Notes under the pieces: generated by a model
What the model saw: only the letters and a program-made list of their open reading frames with translations
What the model was told of the DNA's origin: nothing
The model's database searches: none
Program-made: the position numbers and the translations under genes
In this document: piece by piece, positions 24,421-29,774 of the stretch
How positions within the stretch are numbered: position 1 is the first letter of the stretch
Layout of the letters: every line of letters starts with the position of its first letter
Origin: CAYSLC01 sp964431545
Lineage (GTDB): Bacteria; Desulfobacterota; Desulfobacteria; Desulfobacterales; JAABSP01
Reading direction: 5' to 3'
Assembly (NCBI GenBank): GCA_964431545.1
Contig: CAYSLC010000041.1
Coordinates: forward strand, 1 to 29,774
DNA length: 29,774 bases

Positions 24421-26001
24421 ATGATCGCACTGCTCGACTACGGCGCCGGCAACGTCCGCAGCGTCATCAACGCCATCGAAAAACTGGGGGAGCGCATCGA
24501 GATCGTCCGGGACGGGGACGACATTCTCGCCGCCGAAAAACTGATCTTTCCGGGGGTGGGGGCCTTCGGCGCCATGATGGAGATCCTCCGCGACAAGGGG
24601 TTCGTGGAACCCCTGTCGGCCTACCTGGCCCAGGACCGCCCCTTTTTGGGGATCTGCCTGGGGCTCCACGCCCTGTTCGAGGGGAGCGAGGAGGCGCCCG
24701 GGGTCCCGGGCCTCGGGTTCCTCCGGGGGACGGTGAAGCGGTTCACCACCGATCTGTCGGTGCCCCACATCGGCTGGAACGGTCTCAACGTCAAGAAGCC
24801 CTCCCGGATCTTCGCCGGCATGTCCGGGGAGGAGAAGTTCTACTTCGTCCACTCCTTCCACGCGGCCCCGGCCGACGACGGGGCGGTCCTCGCCACCACC
24901 GATTACGGGTACCCTTTCGTGAGCGGGATCGAGCGGGGCAACGTCACCGCCATCCAGTTCCACCCGGAAAAGAGCGGCCCCGCCGGCCTCAACCTGCTGA
25001 AGAACTTCCTGGAGGACCGGGGAACCCCGGTCCGGCCCCGGCGGGCGTCGGAGACCACCATCCTGGCCAAGCGGATCATCGCCTGCCTCGACGTCCGGGC
25101 CAACGACCAGGGCGATCTGGTGGTCACAAAAGGGGACCAGTACGATGTCCGGGAGAAGGTCGACGACCGCCGGGTCCGGAACCTGGGCCGGCCGGTGGAC
25201 CTGGCCGCCCGGTACTACGAGGAAGGGGCCGACGAGATCACGTTCCTCAACATCACCGGCTTCCGGGACTTCCCCCTGTCGGACATGCCCATGCTCGACG
25301 TTCTCAGGGAGACCTCCAAAAAGGTCTTCGTCCCCCTCACCATCGGCGGCGGGATCCGGGCGTTCACCGACGCCGACGGACGGCGGTACACCGCCCTGGA
25401 GGTGGCCGCCGAATACTTCCGGTCCGGGGCCGACAAGGTCTCCATCGGCTCCGACGCCGTTTACATCGTGGAGGCGTTCCTGGATTCGGGCCGGAAGACG
25501 GGGAAGAGCGCCATCGAGGAGATCTCCCGGGTCTACGGCAACCAGGCGGTGGTGATCTCGGTGGATCCCCGGCGGGTCTACGTGGACAGGCCGGAGGCCG
25601 TCCGCCATCCGGTGATCGAGACGGCCTTCCCCGGACCCGACGGCGAGCGATACTGCTGGTACCAGTGCACGGTCCAGGGGGGCCGGGAGGGCCGGGACCT
25701 GGACGCGGTGACCCTGGCCCGGGTCTGCGAGGAGCTGGGGGCCGGGGAGATCCTGCTCAACTGCATCGACCGGGACGGCACCAACATGGGCTTCGACCTG
25801 GAGCTGATCAACGCCGTCAAGGGGGCGGTGACCATCCCGGTGATCGCCTCCAGCGGCGCCGGATCCGTTTCGCACTTCCACGAGGTCTTCACCCGAACCG
25901 GAGCGGAATCGGCCCTGGCCGCCGGCATCTTCCACCGCCGGGAGGTCCCCATCGGGGCGGTGAAGGGGTATTTGGCGGGAAAAGTGGAGGTGCGGCCCTG
26001 A
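24421..26001 (+). CDS. hisHF: Bifunctional imidazole glycerol phosphate synthase, HisH-HisF fusion
   Basis: A single 526-residue chain carries both halves of IGP synthase, which makes imidazole glycerol phosphate and AICAR from PRFAR and glutamine. The HisH glutaminase (1-205) has PGVGAFG (44-50), nucleophile Cys79 in GICLG, and His181/Glu183 in FHPEKSG. A short linker (about 200-215) leads to a HisF barrel (216-526) with Asp224 in ACLDV and Asp382 in VISVDP, plus TIGGG and the phosphate loop SSGAG. The HisF half has the longer eukaryote-type segments: NDQGDLVVTKGDQYDVREK (228-246), ITGFRDFPLSD, CWYQCTVQGGRE and NCIDRDGTNMG. From memory these match yeast HIS7 closely, and ordinary bacterial HisF lacks them. 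ATG 24421 has an AAGGAAGGG ribosome site. Longer upstream starts cross the promoter. No other his gene is adjacent. Confidence 0.96.
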   Translation: MIALLDYGAGNVRSVINAIEKLGERIEIVRDGDDILAAEKLIFPGVGAFGAMMEILRDKGFVEPLSAYLAQDRPFLGICLGLHALFEGSEEAPGVPGLGFLRGTVKRFTTDLSVPHIGWNGLNVKKPSRIFAGMSGEEKFYFVHSFHAAPADDGAVLATTDYGYPFVSGIERGNVTAIQFHPEKSGPAGLNLLKNFLEDRGTPVRPRRASETTILAKRIIACLDVRANDQGDLVVTKGDQYDVREKVDDRRVRNLGRPVDLAARYYEEGADEITFLNITGFRDFPLSDMPMLDVLRETSKKVFVPLTIGGGIRAFTDADGRRYTALEVAAEYFRSGADKVSIGSDAVYIVEAFLDSGRKTGKSAIEEISRVYGNQAVVISVDPRRVYVDRPEAVRHPVIETAFPGPDGERYCWYQCTVQGGREGRDLDAVTLARVCEELGAGEILLNCIDRDGTNMGFDLELINAVKGAVTIPVIASSGAGSVSHFHEVFTRTGAESALAAGIFHRREVPIGAVKGYLAGKVEVRP

Positions 26002-26007
26002 TTCGGT

Positions 26008-26109
26008 CTATCGGCTCAAGGGGTAACGCCGCTTGATCATCGGTTTTGATATGCCGTAAGAAAATCTCGCTTTCCGTGGATGATGGTTGGGCGTCGACCA
26101 CCTCACCAT
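26008..26109 (-). pseudogene. Possible truncated toxin remnant
   Basis: A 33-codon frame whose ATG (26109) overlaps the last codons and TGA of the antitoxin-like gene, the usual arrangement for a toxin start. It begins MVRWSTP, a pattern seen at the N terminus of some RelE/ParE-type toxins, but ends after 33 residues, far short of the usual 85-100. It also contains one copy of a 16-base direct repeat. It may be a chance frame, so confidence is low. Confidence 0.25.
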
Positions 26110-26309
26110 GTTTCGATTTCACTCAGCAGCGCTTCGGTGGTCGTCACCTCCCCCCGATTCGCCGCTTCCCTCCCTTTTCTTATTTTATCGATCACATAGA
26201 GGCGGTACATGATCTCGTCAATGTCGACCGATTCCCCCATTTTCGATATCGCATCGATGGCCTCTTGCTTTGCCGTCGCCATTTCCCGGACTCCTTGATC
26301 ATCGGTTTT
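26032..26309. repeat. 16-base direct repeat flanking the antitoxin-like gene
   Basis: CTTGATCATCGGTTTT occurs at 26032-26047 and again at 26294-26309, 262 bases apart and in the same orientation. The second copy spans the stop of the 76-aa gene and the start of the antitoxin's ribosome site. The first copy lies inside the possible toxin remnant. Recombination between such copies could have rearranged a larger module. Confidence 0.6.
26103..26282 (-). CDS. Small antitoxin-like protein
   Basis: A 59-residue acidic, helical protein starting MATAKQEAIDAISKM, followed by VDIDEIMYRLYVIDKIRKGR and ending TEALLSEIETW. The DIDEIMYRLYV-KIRKG pattern is familiar from small proteins encoded directly upstream of RelE/ParE-type toxins, where they act as antitoxins. 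This identification is from memory of the pattern, not from a search. ATG 26282 has AAGGAG eight bases upstream. A start at 26318 would overlap the previous gene and is not favoured. No full-length toxin gene follows, so it looks like an orphan. It is the last gene of a three-gene minus-strand unit with the 76-aa gene and the lipoprotein hydrolase. Confidence 0.7.
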   Translation of the reverse strand: MATAKQEAIDAISKMGESVDIDEIMYRLYVIDKIRKGREAANRGEVTTTEALLSEIETW

Positions 26310-26529
26310 TTCCATCATACGAGAGCATCATAAATCCGATTTCCGTTTCCATCAACTCCGAACCGCCCGCCCCCTCGATTCTTTTCTTGCCATCGGAACG
26401 CCCACCTTGGGGAGTCTCGTCGATGATCAGGAATTCATTGCGGATGTCGCGGTAATGGAGAAACAGCGTCAAGCGCTCTTCAAAATCACCGTTGCGGTAT
26501 TCGTCGAGAATGGCATTTTTGCTTCTCAT
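26299..26529 (-). CDS. Conserved-looking small protein, function unknown
   Basis: A 76-residue protein. The first 38 residues are charged and helical: MRSKNAILDEY, then NGDFEERLTLFLHYRDIRNEF. I recall similar small proteins with a DFEERL-LFL-YRD-R-EF pattern in deltaproteobacteria, often near toxin-antitoxin-like genes, but no function. The second half is Gly/Lys/Glu-rich and less conserved-looking. It has no toxin fold signature. ATG 26529 overlaps the TGA of the hydrolase gene (ATGA) and has AAGGAGG five bases upstream, so it is translationally coupled. Its own stop lies 17 bases before the antitoxin-like start. Confidence 0.7.
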   Translation of the reverse strand: MRSKNAILDEYRNGDFEERLTLFLHYRDIRNEFLIIDETPQGGRSDGKKRIEGAGGSELMETEIGFMMLSYDGKNR

Positions 26530-28430
26530 TTGTCCTCCTTTTCCAACTCCGTGATCCTGAAATATTCCGGTACGCCTGGGATGACGGAATAGTTTTTCAC
26601 CATGGGCCGATACCCCTCGACGTTGATGGACAGACGATAATCCCCGGCGGGCAATCCAAAGAAGCCAAAGCAGGTGTTCTGGCAGAAATCGGATCGGGAG
26701 ATGAGGAGATCATAATAGTTGACGTCATTCCCCTTTCTTTGTTGAACCACCCGATGAATCCCGTTGCCGTCCAACGTGATCGACTCGATATCCATCTGTG
26801 CATCGATCGCTCGATAGGTGTAATCGGGCTTCCCGGCAAACCGATCCTCCGGAGCCAGGGAAGCGGTCAAGCATCCGCGAATCACGCCGTCCGGCGTGAA
26901 GGTGAAATCCAGCTCCTTTGTTCGATTGCTCTCAACGGAAACAGGCACGTTGATTTCAGTCGGTGCCGCGGCCATGGTAACCATGCTCGCCGAATAATCC
27001 CCCGGGGGAAACGGGCCGAGAATTCCGCCGTTCTCCACGTCATTGAGGAAGGCGACGGCTTCCGTGTTCCCTCGATCGACGGGGCGAAGGATGAGCTTGG
27101 GCATGGGCCTTGCGCCGTCGAAGTCCTCGTCATGGACAAAGCGAACCCTGATGTATCCTCCGGATTGTCGCTGTGAGGTTCGCTTTTCTTCATAGAAGCC
27201 ACCGAGAATCGCCTTATATTGCTCCACCGCCTCCCGGCTGAAGATGATGCTCGCATGATCCTCATTGAATGCGTAGTTCATCTCGGCTTCAGCTTGAGGT
27301 CTATGGTCCAGGAGGCTGGACATGGCAATGGTTCCGTCGTTGTTGGATCGAAACGGGTTGCGGCTCCCCCTGTGGCCGTAGAACATATAAAAGCGGATAT
27401 TTTCCGGCATTTTCGTCCTGTACAGGGATCTGATGAAGTCGCCCTCCGGCTGCATATCGATCCAACTCGGAATGACCGCCGGAGATTGGGAGACGCCGTA
27501 TTCGGCCATCTTGTCGCCGCCCCATGGCGTGGCCAGGGAAACAAAGAGCTTCACGTAGGGGAACCGCCAGCCGTGATTGACGATAAAGGCCCTGGCCACC
27601 AGCCCTCCCATGCTGTGGGCCGTGAAATAGATCTCATTGAATCGATATTGGTTCCGGAGGTTCGATAGCTTCCAGTACAACAGGTAGGCCATGCTATCGA
27701 GACGGGCGCCGGTGGGATAATAGAAAAACCACGGTTGGAAGCGGGTCCGATCGATATGATCGACAAAATACCGCCAGCCGCTGGGCGTTCCGCCGGCGCC
27801 GTGGATGAAAAGAATGGGAATTTTTTTGGGATCATACGCTTCCAAAAAATAGATGTTTCCGCCGAATTCCCTGAAAAACGTCATCGGCTCCCAGAAGCCC
27901 TTTGCGCCGTTTTCCCCGGAGAAGCGCTCGTCATCCAGATCCGTAATGTCTCCCGCCTGGCGGCTGTGGAGGATTGGGGGCGCCACCGGAGCGATTTTTG
28001 ACCCATGGTCCATCACGATCCGGCCGCCCGTTTCCGGAATCCCGAAATCGATGTCGGAGACAACGCCGACAGCCGGTGCCCGGACGATTTTTGGATCCCC
28101 GTATTGTCCGGCCGGCTCGCCCGCTTCATAGATCAGGTTGCTGTTTCGATCCCGGAACGCGAAGACATAATACTGTCCCCGAGCCACCATGAGTTCATAC
28201 TCACCGGAATGATGGAGAACGGTATAATGAGCGATCCTTTTTCCTTCGTCCGCCGAGCAGGCGGCCACGATAATCGGGCCGTCTCCCGAAGCCTTTGCAT
28301 CGATCCGCCCGACGATCACCGTGGACGCCAGGCTTCTTGTGACGTCTTTTTTCAGTTTTACCAATGTGCAGCCGGTGATCAAATAACAGAACACCAACAC
28401 AGCGATGCCACATTTTCGGAGAGTCGGCAT
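26526..28430 (-). CDS. Lipoprotein alpha/beta hydrolase (esterase/lipase-like)
   Basis: A 634-residue predicted lipoprotein. The signal peptide ends in the lipobox ITGC with Cys21. A beta-rich N-terminal region (about 35-140) precedes an alpha/beta hydrolase domain (about 200-415). The oxyanion strand is ILFIHGAGGTPSGW (206-219). The nucleophile elbow is AHSMGG with Ser273. The Asp is probably Asp365 in NNDGT and the His is His392 in NEDHAS. The C-terminal 210 residues form one or two beta-sandwich-like modules (GPFPPGDYSASM, FFGLPAGDYRLSINVEGYRP), as in carboxypeptidase-regulatory-like domains. The substrate is unknown. A surface lipid or ester is plausible. ATG 28430 has GGAAGG eight bases upstream. 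It lies 64 bases after the epimerase-like gene and in the lower-GC accessory block. Confidence 0.88.
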   Translation of the reverse strand: MPTLRKCGIAVLVFCYLITGCTLVKLKKDVTRSLASTVIVGRIDAKASGDGPIIVAACSADEGKRIAHYTVLHHSGEYELMVARGQYYVFAFRDRNSNLIYEAGEPAGQYGDPKIVRAPAVGVVSDIDFGIPETGGRIVMDHGSKIAPVAPPILHSRQAGDITDLDDERFSGENGAKGFWEPMTFFREFGGNIYFLEAYDPKKIPILFIHGAGGTPSGWRYFVDHIDRTRFQPWFFYYPTGARLDSMAYLLYWKLSNLRNQYRFNEIYFTAHSMGGLVARAFIVNHGWRFPYVKLFVSLATPWGGDKMAEYGVSQSPAVIPSWIDMQPEGDFIRSLYRTKMPENIRFYMFYGHRGSRNPFRSNNDGTIAMSSLLDHRPQAEAEMNYAFNEDHASIIFSREAVEQYKAILGGFYEEKRTSQRQSGGYIRVRFVHDEDFDGARPMPKLILRPVDRGNTEAVAFLNDVENGGILGPFPPGDYSASMVTMAAAPTEINVPVSVESNRTKELDFTFTPDGVIRGCLTASLAPEDRFAGKPDYTYRAIDAQMDIESITLDGNGIHRVVQQRKGNDVNYYDLLISRSDFCQNTCFGFFGLPAGDYRLSINVEGYRPMVKNYSVIPGVPEYFRITELEKEDK

Positions 28431-28494
28431 GTAGGGTGCCTTCCAGTGTGTTTACAGGTCAAAGGAGGAGAAAGAGGCGTTTCGGCACTCTTGC

Positions 28495-29346
28495 CTAGCC
28501 GTCTTTCAGATCTGTAAAATACCTTTTCAGGGTATATGTTCCGCGCTCCGGCGCCATCATGTCGATGGCCATGACGGTCAGAAAAAACTCGATCGGCCCA
28601 TAGGTTCTCGGCCCGGTGAAGGTTCGCGCCAGCGCCAGGATCAAAACCCTTATCCAATCTGGAATCCGCACGATTTTGGGCCGGGCTCCGAGGACTTGAA
28701 AGGCGGTTTCCGCGATCTCGTTCTGCGTGAGGGTTTGCGGCCCGCCCGCCCTGATTTCCCGATCCGGCTTATCAATGGCGTCCACGCAGAGGGCCGCCAG
28801 ATCCCCGCCATGAATCGGATTGGCTCTTGCGTTCCCGTCGCCGAACACATACGCCCGCCCCTTTTTGGCCATCTGGTAATATGCCGTCATATCCGAGAAA
28901 AAGCCGTTTGGGCGAATGATGCAATAGTCCATCCCCGATTCTTTCAATCCGTCGACAAACCGCTCCTTTGCCTCGCAGATCTTCAAATGCCTCAACCTTT
29001 CTCCGTTCAATACCGACACATAGACAAACTTCTTCACCCCGCTGGCGAGCGCCTCGTGCAAGAGATTCATATTGGCCTGATAGTCGACATCCATGTAGGT
29101 GAAGCCGTCTTTCTGCCGGGTGATGCCGACGGTTGAAACGACGACGTCAATTTGGCCGCAACAGCCCGATATCGTTTCAGGCCGCATCAGCTCCCCGTCC
29201 ACCGCATCGACGACGTCGATGCCCTTGGCGACCAGACGCGCCCGATCGCGAACGAGCGCTCTGACGCAATAGCCTCTTTCATGAAGCTCTTTGGCGATGT
29301 AACCGCCCAGAAAGCCCGTGGATCCAGCCAGAAGCACATTTTTCAT
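28495..29346 (-). CDS. NAD(P)-binding epimerase-like protein (atypical SDR, NmrA-like)
   Basis: A 283-residue Rossmann-fold protein. The nucleotide-binding motif is GSTGFLGGYI (8-17), followed by HERGYCVRALVRD, a likely adenine-ribose site whose Arg suggests NADPH. VVSTVGITRQ and FVYVSVLNGERL mark later strands. Instead of the classical YxxxK the helix has KICEAKERFV, as in atypical extended SDRs related to NmrA or complex I NDUFA9. The pattern IIRPNGFFSDM follows. ATG 29346 has GGGGGGA at good distance. ATG 29361 has none and is rejected. It follows the GNAT gene by 24 bases. Substrate cannot be assigned. Confidence 0.88.
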   Translation of the reverse strand: MKNVLLAGSTGFLGGYIAKELHERGYCVRALVRDRARLVAKGIDVVDAVDGELMRPETISGCCGQIDVVVSTVGITRQKDGFTYMDVDYQANMNLLHEALASGVKKFVYVSVLNGERLRHLKICEAKERFVDGLKESGMDYCIIRPNGFFSDMTAYYQMAKKGRAYVFGDGNARANPIHGGDLAALCVDAIDKPDREIRAGGPQTLTQNEIAETAFQVLGARPKIVRIPDWIRVLILALARTFTGPRTYGPIEFFLTVMAIDMMAPERGTYTLKRYFTDLKDG

Positions 29347-29370
29347 TATCGATCCCCCCATTGTCGCGTT

Positions 29371-29774
29371 TCAGCAGGTTCCGTCCTTCGGGGCCGTGGA
29401 ACTTGCGGGTTCCGTGGCAACATCTCCGATGCGGCTGTAGATGAATTGATCCAGGATTTTACCATCCTTGAAAACGCTGGAACGAAGGACGCCCTCACGG
29501 GTGAAGCCCGCCCTTTCAAGAACTTGATGCGAAGCTGTATTGGTGGCGTACGGCTCCGCCGAAATCCTGTGCAGTCTCAGATTTTGAAAGGCCCACGTTG
29601 TCAGAAATTGAACCGCGTGGGTCATGATGCCTTTTCCCAAATACGGCTCGGCGAGCCAGTACCCCATTTCCGCTGTATAACGATGCACATCCTTCCCGAC
29701 CATCAGCCCGATGCCGCCGATCGCCTCCGATTCGGTTGCTATCGCAAACATGGTGACAGGGTCTGCTTCAGCGA
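29371..29774 (-). CDS. GNAT family N-acetyltransferase, RimJ/RimL-like (partial)
   Basis: The gene runs off the window: the frame is open from 29774 and residues AEADPVT precede the first in-window ATG (29751). At least 134 residues are visible. Features of a RimJ/RimL acetyltransferase are FAIATESEAIGGIGL, AEMGYWLAEPYLGKGIMTHAV (acetyl-CoA loop LGKG), LHRISAEPYATNTASHQVLE and the ERAGFTREGVLR strand-helix typical of the family end. It should transfer an acetyl group from acetyl-CoA to a protein N terminus or small amine. The missing part is the N-terminal strand and helices, about 40-50 residues. It is the first visible gene of the minus-strand accessory unit. Confidence 0.9.
   Translation of the reverse strand, partial: AEADPVTMFAIATESEAIGGIGLMVGKDVHRYTAEMGYWLAEPYLGKGIMTHAVQFLTTWAFQNLRLHRISAEPYATNTASHQVLERAGFTREGVLRSSVFKDGKILDQFIYSRIGDVATEPASSTAPKDGTC

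Noticed and set aside
24156..24422. 89-codon N-terminal extension of the YkgJ-like protein
   Set aside because: It runs through intergenic DNA. ATG 24155 has a ribosome site.

Overview
The window is a stretch of high-GC Gram-negative chromosome. The GyrB has the long C-terminal insertion typical of proteobacteria-like lineages. Other signs are a KDO-pathway isomerase (hence lipopolysaccharide), lipoproteins with lipoboxes, periplasmic binding proteins and a PilJ/ChpA-type chemosensory set. Taken together the gene families suggest a deltaproteobacterium-like organism (Desulfobacterota or relatives). That assignment is inference from gene style only.

Region 1 (1-4910, + strand) carries gyrB, a SIS/CBS arabinose-5-phosphate isomerase that seems to start at a rare ATT codon, and a 6-phosphofructokinase with the ATP-type GGDGT signature.

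Region 2 (4946-20147, - strand) is one long co-directional block. It reads from a strong sigma70-like promoter at 20147-20119 towards 4946. Order of transcription: REC-DUF4388-zinc ribbon-TPR-REC regulator; single-domain CheY/PilH-like regulator; CheW; hybrid CheA with two HPt domains and a REC; two further CheW-like proteins; an M16 zinc peptidase; a 1018-aa PilJ-like chemoreceptor with a duplicated Cache-like sensor; a LivJ-like periplasmic binding protein; a small membrane zinc-ribbon protein; and an LpoA/LppC-like lipoprotein with a second type-1 binding fold. Several genes overlap by ATGA or abut. The core order (G, H, I, CheA, receptor) resembles Pil-Chp and cyanobacterial Pix/Hmp systems. 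The two binding proteins, the peptidase and the zinc-ribbon protein are not part of those textbook systems, and no ABC permease, ATPase, CheR or CheB is present. This is the most interesting system in the window.

Region 3 (20222-22030, - strand) has a TPR protein followed by an unrecognised protein with faint kinase-fold features.

Region 4 (22232-26001) has dapA (+), a YkgJ-type cysteine-cluster protein (-) with a clear intrinsic terminator, and a fused hisH-hisF gene (+). The HisF half carries the insertions of the fungal/plant HIS7 enzyme.

Region 5 (26008-29774, - strand) is visibly less GC-rich and looks like an accessory block. It holds a GNAT acetyltransferase cut by the window end, an NAD(P)-binding epimerase-like protein, a lipoprotein alpha/beta hydrolase, a 76-aa small protein and a 59-aa antitoxin-like protein. 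The last is followed by what may be a toxin remnant. No tRNA, rRNA, CRISPR or insertion sequence was seen.
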